Of a stretch of 64,000 nt of DNA, positions 8,058 through 16,077 are shown one piece after another (the first letter of the stretch is position 1; every line of letters begins with the position of its first letter). The position numbers were made by a program, and so were the translations under genes. The notes beneath the pieces are model-generated. The model did no database searches. It was not told the DNA's origin and saw only the letters and a list, made by a program, of their open reading frames with translations. This DNA comes from Rheinheimera oceanensis. GTDB lineage: Bacteria; Pseudomonadota; Gammaproteobacteria; Enterobacterales; Alteromonadaceae. Location of the stretch: contig NZ_JAGPNM010000005.1 of NCBI RefSeq assembly GCF_018831085.1, forward strand, positions 248,001-312,000, given 5' to 3'.

Positions 8058-9199
8058 TGAGCGGCGCAAATGACGTAGTGCTGTATCAGGAACTTGCAGC
8101 ACAAAATGGTAAAAGAATTGGCGTGGCTACGCTTAATTCAGAAAAGTCGCTTAATGCCCTTAGCTTACCGATGGTGGAGTCTTTACTGCCTCAACTGCAA
8201 GCCTGGCAAGCCGATGACAGTATCAGTATGGTGTTGCTACAGGGCGCGGGCGATAAAGCCTTTTGTGCCGGTGGCGATATCCGTGATCTGTACAAAGCCA
8301 TGCTGGATAAACCCGGTGAATATGCGCCCTATGTGGAAGAGTTCTTTACCAAAGAATATACGCTGGATTATTTAATTCACACCTTTGGCAAGCCTGTGCT
8401 GGTGTGGGGTAACGGCATAGTAATGGGCGGCGGTTTAGGCCTGATGGCCGGTGCGTCGCACCGGGTGGTTACTGCCAGCAGCCGTATTGCTATGCCGGAA
8501 ATGGCAATTGGTTTGTACCCGGATGTTGGCGCCAGCTGGTTTTTAAACCGTATGCCAACCGGTTGCGGTTTGTTTTTAGGTTTAACCGGCGCTTCTATTA
8601 ATGCTGCTGACGCCAAATTTATTGGTTTAGCGGATAACTTCTTATTACATGAGCGCAAAGCTGCCCTGCTGGACAAACTACTGGCCGTTAAATGGGGCGA
8701 TACCATTGCGTTGAATCATCAAAAGCTTAGTGATGTACTGCGCGCTGAAGAAGATCAGTGCCGCACCCAGATGCCGCTGAGTAATATCCGGCCACATCAG
8801 AGCGCCATTGAAGCCCTGGCAAGATTCACTGAGTTGCCGGAGGTGATCAGTGCAGTTAACGGCATGTCTGGCGAGGACAAATGGCTGCAAAAAGCCAAAG
8901 AATCACTGGCTTATGGCAGCCCTATTACCGCGCATATCGTATTTGAACTGTTAAAGTTAGGCCAAAGCAAAATTCTGGCCGACAGCTTCCGGCTGGAGCT
9001 GGGCTTAAGCGTGCAGTGCGGCAAACTGGGCGAGTTTACCGAAGGCGTACGCGCCTTGCTGATGGATAAAGATTTACAACCGAAGTGGCAATACAAAACG
9101 GTGAGCGATGTACCGCAGAGCGTGATCGACGAGCTGTTCCGTTCGCCATGGAGCGCCAATACGCACCCGTTGCGCGAATTAGGCCAAACAGATAACTGA
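8057..9199 (+). CDS. 3-hydroxyisobutyryl-CoA hydrolase
   Basis: Crotonase-superfamily thioesterase that releases 3-hydroxyisobutyrate from its CoA ester, the step that pulls toxic methacrylyl-CoA through the valine pathway. The 380-residue length (hydratases are about 260) and the motifs FCAGGDIRDLYKAM (69-82), VMGGGLGLMAG (122-131) and MPEMAIGLYPDVGASWFLNR identify the HIBYL-CoA hydrolase branch; Glu148 and Asp156 correspond to its catalytic pair. It starts on the last base of the hydratase stop codon and is followed 12 bases later by mmsB. This three-gene run is a clear operon. Confidence 0.93.
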   Translation: MSGANDVVLYQELAAQNGKRIGVATLNSEKSLNALSLPMVESLLPQLQAWQADDSISMVLLQGAGDKAFCAGGDIRDLYKAMLDKPGEYAPYVEEFFTKEYTLDYLIHTFGKPVLVWGNGIVMGGGLGLMAGASHRVVTASSRIAMPEMAIGLYPDVGASWFLNRMPTGCGLFLGLTGASINAADAKFIGLADNFLLHERKAALLDKLLAVKWGDTIALNHQKLSDVLRAEEDQCRTQMPLSNIRPHQSAIEALARFTELPEVISAVNGMSGEDKWLQKAKESLAYGSPITAHIVFELLKLGQSKILADSFRLELGLSVQCGKLGEFTEGVRALLMDKDLQPKWQYKTVSDVPQSVIDELFRSPWSANTHPLRELGQTDN

Positions 9200-9211
9200 T
9201 TAGGAGCAAAC

Positions 9212-10099
9212 ATGGCTAAGGTTGCATTTATAGGTTTAGGTAATATGGGCGGCCCTATGGCCATCAATCTGGTGAAGGCCGGCCACGCGGTTACAGCCTT
9301 TGATTTATCGGCTGCTGCGCTGGCGCAGGTTAAAGCCGAAGGTGCAGCCATGGCGGCAACAGCTGCCGAGGCCGTAACAGGTGCGGAGTTTGTTATTTCG
9401 ATGCTGCCGGCCGGTAAGCATGTACTGGGGCTGTACTTAGGTGAGCAAGGCATTGCCGGCAATATTAATAAAGATGCACTGGTAATTGATTGTTCTACCA
9501 TAGATGCCGACAGCGCGCGTAAAGTCGGCGCTGGCCTGGCCGCACAAGGCATTGCTTTTATTGATGCGCCGGTATCTGGCGGTGTGGGGGGCGCTAAGGC
9601 TGGTACTTTAACCTTTATCGTTGGCGGCGATGCGGCGCATTTTGAGCGTGCGAAAACCGTGCTTGGCAATATGGGGAAAAACCTGTTTCATGCAGGCGAT
9701 GTTGGTGCAGGCCAGGTAGCAAAAATCTGCAACAATATGCTGTTGAGTATTTTAATGGTCGGCACTTCAGAAGCACTGCAAATGGGCGTGGATAACGGCC
9801 TGGATCCCAAAGTGCTGTCGGAGATTATGCTAAAAAGCTCGGGCCGTAACTGGACGCTGGAGCTGTACAACCCCTGCCCGGATGTAATGCCCAATGTGCC
9901 ATCATCTAACGGTTATCAGGGCGGCTTTATGGTCGATTTAATGGCAAAAGATTTAGGCCTGGCACTGGAAGCGGCATTGCAAAGCCAAAGCAGCACGCCA
10001 ATGGGGGCACTGGCGCGCAGTTTATACGTGGCGCACCAGCGGGCCGGTAATGGCAAGCTGGATTTTTCCAGTATTTTTAAACTGTTTGAAAAGAAGTAA
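9212..10099 (+). CDS. mmsB: 3-hydroxyisobutyrate dehydrogenase
   Basis: NAD-dependent beta-hydroxyacid dehydrogenase of 295 residues; oxidises 3-hydroxyisobutyrate to methylmalonate semialdehyde, the substrate of MmsA encoded at 4150-5646. The Rossmann motif is GLGNMGGPMA (8-17), the substrate-binding segment DAPVSGGVGGAKAGTL (118-132), and the catalytic Lys171 lies in GAGQVAKICNNMLL. ATTAGGAGCAAAC upstream of the ATG is a strong ribosome site. It closes the hydratase-hydrolase-dehydrogenase operon; a hairpin-rich gap follows. Confidence 0.95.
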   Translation: MAKVAFIGLGNMGGPMAINLVKAGHAVTAFDLSAAALAQVKAEGAAMAATAAEAVTGAEFVISMLPAGKHVLGLYLGEQGIAGNINKDALVIDCSTIDADSARKVGAGLAAQGIAFIDAPVSGGVGGAKAGTLTFIVGGDAAHFERAKTVLGNMGKNLFHAGDVGAGQVAKICNNMLLSILMVGTSEALQMGVDNGLDPKVLSEIMLKSSGRNWTLELYNPCPDVMPNVPSSNGYQGGFMVDLMAKDLGLALEAALQSQSSTPMGALARSLYVAHQRAGNGKLDFSSIFKLFEKK

Positions 10100-10130
10100 T
10101 TGGTTAAGTAGTGAAGTCACGCGGCTACTG

Positions 10131-10360
10131 CGTACATTTTTTCTGAGACACACCATAAACCGTCCATGGGGCTCGAATTGTAAACGTCTTCCTAACGTTT
10201 ACCCTAAGGGCCAGCGAAGCTGTCCAAATTCGTTCCTGACGAATTTGTCGGCCATCCATGGCCTCCAACGGTCTCAGAAAAAAGTACATCCGTATCCGCT
10301 ACTACTGCTTTTCTGCGTAGCCGGGCGTTACTTCAAAGGCAGACGCGGATGTACTTTTTT
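10131..10360. repeat. Nested hairpin cluster with an interrupted family B repeat
   Basis: A family B copy (10145-10276, inverted) is split after CCATGGGGCTCGAA by about 60 bases that themselves form two hairpins, TAAACGT-cttccta-ACGTTTA and AAATTCGT-tcctg-ACGAATT. Outer arms TTTTTTCTGAGAC (10136-10148) and GTCTCAGAAAAAA (10271-10283) enclose the whole copy. A further inverted pair GTACATCCG/CGGATGTAC (about 10285-10293 and 10346-10354) lies immediately downstream. A half copy of family B (CAGGGATG..ACGGCGTGTC) appears near 10399-10423. No gene is visible in 10100-10484. Confidence 0.75.
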
Positions 10361-10484
10361 GGCGGACCGTCTTTTTCAGGGATGAAAAAGAGGAGCCTAC
10401 AGGGATGTATTTACGGCGTGTCCGACGAAAAATGTACGCAGCGGCTGTCGGTGCAGAACAATTCTTGTAAATTAAGGTAGAAAG

Positions 10485-11243
10485 ATGAACCTGCAAAACA
10501 AAACCATCGTCATCACCGGCGGTGCGCAAGGCCTGGGCCTGGAAATGGCCCGCATGTGCGCGGCAGAAGGTGCCAAACTAGCATTAATCGATATGAATGC
10601 CGACCAGCTGGCAGCCGCCAAAGCTGAGCTGGGTGCTACAACCATGGTACATACCTACATTGCCAATGTGGCTAATGAACAACAGGTAGAAACTACCTTT
10701 GCGCAAATTGACAGCGATTTTAACGGCATTGACGGCCTGATTAACAATGCCGGTATTTTACGTGACGGCCTGCTTTTGAAATACAAAGACGGCGAGCTGC
10801 AAAGCAAGATGTCGCTGGCGCAGTTCCAGTCGGTTATCGATGTTAACCTTACCGGCGTCTTCCTGTGTGGCCGCGAAGCCGCAGTGGCTATGGTAAAGCG
10901 TGGCACTAAGGGTGTAATTATTAATATGTCCAGCGTAGCGCGCGCCGGCAATATGGGCCAAACCAACTACGCTGCCTCTAAAGCCGGTGTGGTAGCCATG
11001 ACAGTAACCTGGGCGCGAGAGCTGGGCCGTTTTGGTATTCGTGTGGGTGCTATAGCGCCGGGTGTTATCCGCACGGCGATGACCGATGCGATGAAACCCG
11101 AAGCGCGTGACCGTTTAGAAAAAATGAAGCCGGTAGGGCGCTTAGGTGAGGCCAGCGAAATTGCCCACACAGCTAAATACATTTTTGAAAACGATTTCTT
11201 CACCGGCCGGGTGGTAGAAATTGATGGCGGCATTAGCATGTAA
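10485..11243 (+). CDS. Short-chain dehydrogenase/reductase (FabG-like, probably 3-hydroxyacyl-CoA dehydrogenase)
   Basis: Classical SDR of 252 residues: cofactor motif TGGAQGLG (11-18), NNAG (87-90), Ser150, Tyr162 and Lys166 (NYAASK), and a C-terminal EIDGGISM. Asp36 after the second beta strand (LALIDMN) suggests NAD rather than NADP, fitting a degradative enzyme. Position at the end of the branched-chain block suggests a 2-methyl-3-hydroxybutyryl-CoA or similar 3-hydroxyacyl-CoA substrate; a fatty-acid synthesis FabG is less likely here. The ATG follows AAGGTAGAAAG. A strong terminator lies just downstream, marking the end of the catabolic block. Confidence 0.85.
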   Translation: MNLQNKTIVITGGAQGLGLEMARMCAAEGAKLALIDMNADQLAAAKAELGATTMVHTYIANVANEQQVETTFAQIDSDFNGIDGLINNAGILRDGLLLKYKDGELQSKMSLAQFQSVIDVNLTGVFLCGREAAVAMVKRGTKGVIINMSSVARAGNMGQTNYAASKAGVVAMTVTWARELGRFGIRVGAIAPGVIRTAMTDAMKPEARDRLEKMKPVGRLGEASEIAHTAKYIFENDFFTGRVVEIDGGISM

Positions 11244-11264
11244 GGCCCAGGCTATTGGTATTAG

Positions 11265-11288
11265 AAAAGGTGCTGAGGCGCCTTTTTT
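11265..11288 (+). terminator. Rho-independent terminator after the SDR gene
   Basis: AAAGGTGC-tgag-GCGCCTTTTTT: an 8-bp stem with one G-T pair and a T run, 22 bases after the stop codon. The rest of the 318-base gap (11289-11561) is AT-rich, shows no gene and presumably holds the rhodanese promoter. Confidence 0.8.
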
Positions 11289-11561
11289 ACTACGTTATTG
11301 GTAATAAATTCAATTAACGCTGCAATAATTTCAGACAGTCGCGGCACTATATGCCAACCATGTCCGGCAGACTTTCTTTTATCGTCCCTCCAACAGCCTG
11401 AAATAGCATCACAGTACAGAATTCAGCCGGTCTTAGTCATTATGGTTTGGTTTTTGCTCCAGCTAAATGACAGTGAGATTTAATTGATCATTAATCTGAG
11501 GCTGGCTATTACGTTACTCACTGAAGGTAAAACCAGCATGTACTAACGGAGGAAACCTGTC

Positions 11562-11897
11562 ATGAAAACAGTCACAAAAGCCGACATCAAGCGCATTAAT
11601 GAAATAGAGCAAGAAGATTTTCTACTGATTAATGCTCTACCCAGAGAAGACTTTAATAAAAAGCATATCCGTACTTCGATAAATATTCCGTTTCCGGGCA
11701 ATGACCAGTTTGTTAAAGACGTAGCAAAAGTCGCAGGCGAAAATAAAAACCGTAAGATCATCGTCTATTGTGCGAATAAAACATGCGACGTGTCACCAAA
11801 GGCAGCCAAAGCACTGGAAAATGCTGGTTTTAGCAATGTGTACGATTACGAAGGTGGTATGGAAGACTGGGAGAGCAAAAAGGAGCAGGCTGCCTGA
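11562..11897 (+). CDS. Rhodanese-like domain protein
   Basis: Single rhodanese domain of 111 residues, cytoplasmic (no signal peptide). The active-site loop is VYCANKTCDVS with Cys70 as persulfide carrier, preceded by the AR-type element ALPREDFNKKHI and followed by the C-terminal YEGGMEDWES. A second cysteine (Cys75) lies in the loop. The ATG has an excellent ribosome site (ACGGAGGAAACC). It stands alone between two terminators, so it is probably a one-gene unit; sulfur transfer or redox signalling is the family role, and the partner cannot be told from context. Confidence 0.88.
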   Translation: MKTVTKADIKRINEIEQEDFLLINALPREDFNKKHIRTSINIPFPGNDQFVKDVAKVAGENKNRKIIVYCANKTCDVSPKAAKALENAGFSNVYDYEGGMEDWESKKEQAA

Positions 11898-11924
11898 AGC
11901 TGCAACCTGCTATCTGTTGGCTAA

Positions 11925-11942
11925 AAGGCGCTACGGCGCCTT
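11925..11942. terminator. Bidirectional terminator between the rhodanese and EamA genes
   Basis: AAGGCGC-tacg-GCGCCTT followed by TCTTTATT on the plus strand; preceded by AAA so it can also act on the minus strand. It overlaps the stop codon of the convergent EamA gene (11931-11933). Confidence 0.7.
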
Positions 11943-12848
11943 CTTTATTGCAGAAGAGGTTGCTGCCATCTGGCATATTAAGGTTTTGCGGGCAGGCCTT
12001 TGTCCAAGCCAAACTCCCAGTAACACTGCGGCCATGCCGGCACTTTGCAGTAATGTCAGTTTTTGTTGCAGCACCAGTGCGCCCAGTACGGTAGCACTTA
12101 GTGGGCTAAGCAGGCTAAGTGTAGTTACGGCTGTTGCCGGCATTTTCATTACCCCGCGCAGCCAAAACACATAGGTTAAGCCAGTGCCGATTAGGCCCAA
12201 CCAGATATAACCGAAAACGTTAGCCAGGCTAAGTTGGGTTGGCAAGGTTTCAAACAGCAAAGCCAGCGGTAATAAAAACAGGCCTCCGGTTACCAGTTGC
12301 CAGCTGGTTAATACCATAGCGCTGGCAGGCGGCAGCCATTTTTTTGTCAACAAAGTACCGCAGGCCATAGCAAAGGCGCCTGCAGCCGCGGCGGCTACGC
12401 CGATAAAATCCAGTTTCGCTGCCGGCCCCAGCACCAACATGGCCACACCGGCTAAACCACACAGTGCGGCAATCCAGCTTAGCATATTGGTTTTGGCATT
12501 TAGCACCGCCCAGCCCAGTAGCACCACCACCAGCGGTTGAATGGCACCAACGGTTGCTGCTACGCCACCGGGTAAACGATAGGCGGCTACAAAAAGCAGC
12601 GCCTGAAAAATACCGATATTCAACATACCCAGCAGAAAAATTTTGCCCCACCAGCCTTTGGCAGGCAGCTGGCGCAGGCACAGCAGCATGAGTAAACCAA
12701 CCGGCAGGGTACGCAGCATGGCAGACAATAGTGGTACATCGGGCGGCAAAAATTCCGTGGTAACCAGATAAGTACTGCCCCAAATTAATGGTGCTGTTGC
12801 AGTTAAACAAATATCAAACCAGCGGGCTTGCGGTACGGCTGAAGGCAT
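11931..12848 (-). CDS. EamA-family (DMT superfamily) transporter
   Basis: Inner-membrane exporter of 305 residues with about ten hydrophobic helices arranged as two EamA repeats. The first repeat carries APLIWGSTYLVTTEFLPPD at the N-terminus and the second GTLLTKKWLPPASAMVLTSWQ. Such proteins typically export amino acids or other metabolites; the substrate here is unknown. The C-terminal tail (GQRPARKTLICQMAATSS) is short and polar. The start at 12848 is preceded by an AGGAGTT site on the minus strand. Its promoter region is shared with the divergent NTF2-like gene. Confidence 0.85.
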   Translation of the reverse strand: MPSAVPQARWFDICLTATAPLIWGSTYLVTTEFLPPDVPLLSAMLRTLPVGLLMLLCLRQLPAKGWWGKIFLLGMLNIGIFQALLFVAAYRLPGGVAATVGAIQPLVVVLLGWAVLNAKTNMLSWIAALCGLAGVAMLVLGPAAKLDFIGVAAAAAGAFAMACGTLLTKKWLPPASAMVLTSWQLVTGGLFLLPLALLFETLPTQLSLANVFGYIWLGLIGTGLTYVFWLRGVMKMPATAVTTLSLLSPLSATVLGALVLQQKLTLLQSAGMAAVLLGVWLGQRPARKTLICQMAATSSAIKKAP

Positions 12849-13033
12849 TGAACAACTCCTGAAATAAGCAGATTAAGAAGAACTAAGCTAAGTGTTTGTT
12901 GCAAAACGCGGATACTATAAAATCTCAACTTAACTTAAGGTCAAGAATTGATTAGCGAAAGTGCGTTATATATTGCGTTAGTGGCTGAAATTGCTACTCT
13001 GAAGCAAGCAAAAACAACATCTTGGAACCTCTG

Positions 13034-13462
13034 ATGGAAAAAATTCTAATCGTTATTTCACTGCTGTTTTGTTCTATGCCGGCCCTGGCCGATGACAAGG
13101 CCGAACTTACAGCACTACTGGGTGAGTTTTTAGATGGTGCTACCCGTAACGACGCCGCTATTCATAACAAATACTGGGCTGACGAGCTTATTTATACCAG
13201 TTCAAGCGGCACGCGCTTTGGCAAAGCCGAGCTGATGCAAGGCGTAAGTAGCCGTGGCATGTTAAAACCCGATGAAATTGATACCGTATACAGCAGCGAA
13301 GATGTGCGCATTATGCAATACGGTGATACCGCAGTAGTGGCTTTTGTGCTGGTGGGTAAATCAGCCAGCGAAACCAAGCGCTATTTAAACAGCGGGACTT
13401 TTATCCGCAAGAGCGGCCAGTGGCAGGCGGTAAACTGGCAAGCCACGATTAAAGCTGAGTAG
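13034..13462 (+). CDS. Secreted NTF2-like (DUF4440-type) protein
   Basis: Protein of 142 residues with an N-terminal signal peptide (MEKILIVISLLFCSMPALA, cut before DDK) and a cystatin/NTF2-like domain with WADELIYTSSSGTRFGKAEL and GTFIRKSGQWQAVNWQ, the pattern of the DUF4440 family of presumed ligand-binding or enzyme-like periplasmic domains. I start at the ATG at 13034; the TTG at 13022 would add four residues in front of a normal signal peptide. It is followed five bases later by the YciI gene and then DUF1801, so the three are probably co-transcribed, though nothing shows a shared task. Confidence 0.82.
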   Translation: MEKILIVISLLFCSMPALADDKAELTALLGEFLDGATRNDAAIHNKYWADELIYTSSSGTRFGKAELMQGVSSRGMLKPDEIDTVYSSEDVRIMQYGDTAVVAFVLVGKSASETKRYLNSGTFIRKSGQWQAVNWQATIKAE

Positions 13463-13467
13463 GCCGT

Positions 13468-13779
13468 ATGCACTTTTTACTGATATACGACACCGCACCG
13501 GATTACCTGCAACGGCGCGCTGAATTTCGCTCGGCGCATCTGGCATTGGCCTGGCAAGCGGCTGAACGCGGCGAATTGCTGCTAGGCGGCGCTGTGGGCG
13601 AGCCGGCAGATAGCGCCTTGCTGCTGTTTAACTGCGACAGCGCCGATATCCCCGCCAACTTTGCCAAAGCCGATCCTTACGTAGTAAACGGCCTGGTAAA
13701 GCGCTGGCAGGTGAAACCCTGGCATACAGTAGTAGGCGAGGGCGCGGCTAATCCGGTACAGCCAGAGGCCGCAGGCTAA
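13468..13779 (+). CDS. YciI-like protein
   Basis: Protein of 103 residues of the YCII/DGPF-related ferredoxin-like fold family. It begins MHFLLIYDTAPDYLQRRAEF with the conserved strand and the R..R..HL element (SAHLALAWQAAERGELLLGG), then the conserved DPYVVNGLVKRWQVKPW. Family members are presumed dehydratase- or lyase-like enzymes of unknown substrate. The stop overlaps the next start by one base, so it is translated with the DUF1801 gene. Cytoplasmic. Confidence 0.88.
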   Translation: MHFLLIYDTAPDYLQRRAEFRSAHLALAWQAAERGELLLGGAVGEPADSALLLFNCDSADIPANFAKADPYVVNGLVKRWQVKPWHTVVGEGAANPVQPEAAG

Positions 13780-14195
13780 TGGCAGAGACAAAAACCAAAG
13801 CAACTAATGCCAGCGTTGACGATTACCTGGCCAGCCGTGCTAACGCGCAGCAGCTAAGCGATTGTCATCAGCTTATTACTTTATTTGGCGATGTAACCGG
13901 CGAACCGGCAATTATGTGGGGGCCAAGCATCGTCGGTTTTGGCCGCTACCGTTACACCTACGACAGCGGCCACAGCGGTGAAGCCCCACTTGCCGGTTTT
14001 GCCATTCGCGGCCGCGATATAGTTATTTATCTGCTGGCTGAAGGTGCCGGGCAACAACAATTACTGCAACAACTGGGCAAGCACAAAATGGGTAAAGCCT
14101 GTTTGTATATAAAGCGTTTGGCTGATCTGGATATTGCGGTGCTAAAGCAACTCGCGGTTAACTCTGTTGCAGAATTACAGCGGCGCTATGGTTAG
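13779..14195 (+). CDS. DUF1801 domain protein
   Basis: Protein of 138 residues. DUF1801 marks are the N-terminal SVDDYLASRANAQQLSDC, the central PAIMWGPSIVGFGRYRYTYDSG and the C-terminal GKACLYIKRLADLDIAVLKQL. Function is not established for this type; related YdhG/YdeI-like domains are small cytoplasmic proteins linked to stress. The ATG overlaps the YciI stop (TAATG). It is the last intact core-like gene before the AT-rich accessory island. Confidence 0.85.
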   Translation: MAETKTKATNASVDDYLASRANAQQLSDCHQLITLFGDVTGEPAIMWGPSIVGFGRYRYTYDSGHSGEAPLAGFAIRGRDIVIYLLAEGAGQQQLLQQLGKHKMGKACLYIKRLADLDIAVLKQLAVNSVAELQRRYG

Positions 14196-14209
14196 GTTTT
14201 ACGACAGTG

Positions 14210-14665
14210 ATGAAAGAAACCGCAAGAAAGACTGCTAAATGCCAGAATCGACTTATTGCCTAAAATTATTCTACCCTAAAATATAAAGAGAATCGTGCAG
14301 AGTGGCGTGAACTGTTCAAGGCTGTTATTAGTAATGGTCAAGCAGCAATTAAACTGTTTGCTACTGTAAATGGCGGTGCGGCGTTGGCGCTCTTAGCGTT
14401 CATAGGTAAGGTTTGGGTACCTCAATTTCCTGAAAGCGTACTTGGTTATAATATAACGTTGGCGTTGCTTTATTTTTGTATAGGGCTAGGGATGGCTGAA
14501 GTAACACAAGGTTTTTCCTATCTGGGACAACACTGTTTTACATATGATCTTGATAAAACAGGGCGTGTTCTACAGATTATTACAGTATTTTCTGGACTGT
14601 TTTCTATGGTACTGTTTTTCTTCGGTGTTTTATCTGCCTGTAACGGATTTGGTTTAACTCTTTAA
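14210..14665 (+). pseudogene. Small membrane protein gene interrupted by an in-frame stop
   Basis: An ATG at 14210 opens a frame (MKETARKTAKCQNRLIA) that hits TAA at 14261-14263 and then continues in the same frame without further stop to 14665 (NYSTLKYKENRAEWRELF..). The downstream part has a charged helix, then LFATVNGGAALALLAFIGKVW and two further hydrophobic helices (about residues 76-100 and 128-145 of the joined frame). Reading through one stop gives a plausible 150-residue protein, so I take it as a nonsense pseudogene; a shorter product from an internal TTG (14384) or other rare start is possible. It begins the accessory island. I do not recognise the family. Confidence 0.6.
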
Positions 14666-14827
14666 TGTTGTTTGCTAGGAATCCGCAAATCACAACTTTG
14701 AAGGCGATAATTCTGAAGACCAATTTATGAAGCTTTATGAACTGCTGATTATTTAAACCTGAAAAATATAGTTGAAGTTCTAAAACGCTGAGGGCTTTAA
14801 GCCTGAAATAAACATGGAAGGATTTTA

Positions 14828-15118
14828 ATGAATCTAGAAACACGTTTGCCAGATTCACTTTGGGAGGCAGTATGCTCAAATTATGAAAAACGTAACTTTA
14901 CGGGTGCGGTCCTAGACGCATTTTATTTTCTTAGTGAGCTGCTAAGAAATAAATCTGGCATTGAAGGTGATGGACAGGCGTTGATTGGTCAGGCGCTTGG
15001 CGGCGCAGCTCCAAAGATCAAACTCTATCGATTGAGAACAGAATCCGAACAAAATATCCAGAAAGGCATGGATTGCCCTGAGATCGCACGTTTACCACTT
15101 TCCCTAAAACCCTACTAA
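14828..15118 (+). pseudogene. TIGR02391 (Ymh-like) family protein, C-terminally truncated
   Basis: The first about 80 residues (LPDSLWEAVCSNYEKRNFTG, AVLDAFYFLSELLRNKSGIE, DGQALIGQALGGAAPKIKL, TESEQNIQKGMD) match the TIGR02391/Ymh family, whose members are about 250 residues and have an HEPN-like helical core in which the conserved RNPxSH segment follows directly. Here the protein leaves the family after GMD and stops 14 codons later, just where the 108-bp direct repeat begins. I read this as truncation by the recombination event that placed the repeat. The ATG is preceded by GGAAGGATTTT. Confidence 0.65.
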
Positions 15119-15198
15119 GCTTAACTGATTGTTTTTTGTAACAAAGGTAACAGTTATGCTTGCATCAAAAGATCAGATTAAAGCTGACAGGCTACGAA
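15091..15198 (+). repeat. 108-bp direct repeat, left copy (DR-L)
   Basis: Begins TTTACCACTTTCCC and ends GACAGGCTACGAA. Aligns with 19892-19999 over its whole length with about 86% identity and two one-base length differences. Inside is a possible mini-gene: AAAGG, then ATG at 15156 starting MLASKDQIKADRLRKSQGRW and ending at 15230; the right copy starts MLASKDKTKADKLR. Several differences between the copies are silent or conservative. Confidence 0.8.
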
Positions 15199-15291
15199 AA
15201 AGCCAGGGCCGTTGGGTCAGGTCCAAGTGATGACTCGGCGTTTTTCTTTGACTTGGCTGACGCAGAATATTGAACACTCTTGGCGTTTGGG

Positions 15292-16077
15292 CTAAACCTG
15301 CGGTTTTAATCTGGCGAGATCTTTTGGGTTTACGCCGAACATTTTTTTAAATGCAAAGGAAAAGTGGGATAAGTTTTCAAAGCCTAAATCAAGGTAGATA
15401 TCCGATGGTTTTTCACCTTTGGTACTCATAAGGAAGTAGGCTTCTTCTAGTCTCTTTTTTCTTATCCAGTTTCCCGGAGTATCGTTAAATACAGTTTTGA
15501 AATCTCTTTTGAATGTCGAAAGACTGCGTCCAGTCAGAAAAGCAAACTGCGATGCGCTGACATTAAACGTGAAATTCCGAACCATAAACTCTTCCAGATC
15601 AATCTTGTATGGAATTCCAAAGTCAAAAAAAGCACTTGAAAGGTCGGGATATTTCCTCAATAAAATCAAAAGTAGTTCTTCATATTTTAGCTGTTCGAAT
15701 GCCTTATCAAGGTCCATCATGCCTTTCATATACGGCTGTAGTGAATTTAAGAAACTATCAATTAATTCACAGCGTTCAATAGGAATTAGGTTTGGATTTT
15801 TTTTATTACTAATCTGTATCTGATATTTTTGCTGAAGAGATTTAAGCAAGTCCTGATCAAAACACAGCACTATTGGAACAAAGTCTTTCTGATTGTTGAT
15901 CAGGATCTTTACTAAGCTATTTCTTTTCACTAAACCGCACTCACCAGAACAAAGAACGTAATGGGCACTGCCGTCATAAATGCTGATTGCTCCTTGTTTC
16001 ACATATAAAAAAACATGATCTGGGATAAACTGCTCTTTCAGCCCTCTGAGATCTGACGCTAGTAATGAGTCCCTCAC
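15292..16077 (-). CDS. AraC-family transcriptional regulator
   Basis: 261 residues: an N-terminal sensing part (1-150, FLYVKQGAISIYDGSAHYVL and CGLVKRNSLVKILI) and a C-terminal AraC double helix-turn-helix (about 160-255) with FAFLTGRSLSTFKRDFKTVF, TPGNWIRKKRLEEAYFLM and DIYLDLGFENLSHFSFAFKK. The N-terminus resembles the ExsA/GadX-like type rather than the cupin type of the second AraC in this island (18750-19661). It starts with GTG; GTGA overlaps the stop of the upstream reductase gene by four bases, so the two are translationally coupled and the regulator probably controls the reductase operon. The surrounding sequence is AT-rich. Confidence 0.88.
   Translation of the reverse strand: MRDSLLASDLRGLKEQFIPDHVFLYVKQGAISIYDGSAHYVLCSGECGLVKRNSLVKILINNQKDFVPIVLCFDQDLLKSLQQKYQIQISNKKNPNLIPIERCELIDSFLNSLQPYMKGMMDLDKAFEQLKYEELLLILLRKYPDLSSAFFDFGIPYKIDLEEFMVRNFTFNVSASQFAFLTGRSLSTFKRDFKTVFNDTPGNWIRKKRLEEAYFLMSTKGEKPSDIYLDLGFENLSHFSFAFKKMFGVNPKDLARLKPQV

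Noticed and set aside
8911..9669. 252-codon open frame on the minus strand
   Set aside because: It is antisense to the hydrolase and mmsB genes, both of which have full catalytic motifs; its Ala/Ser/Pro-rich text is typical of a shadow frame.
12250..12810. 186-codon minus-strand frame inside the EamA gene
   Set aside because: Same strand, other frame, without membrane or domain pattern; the EamA frame has ten clear membrane helices.
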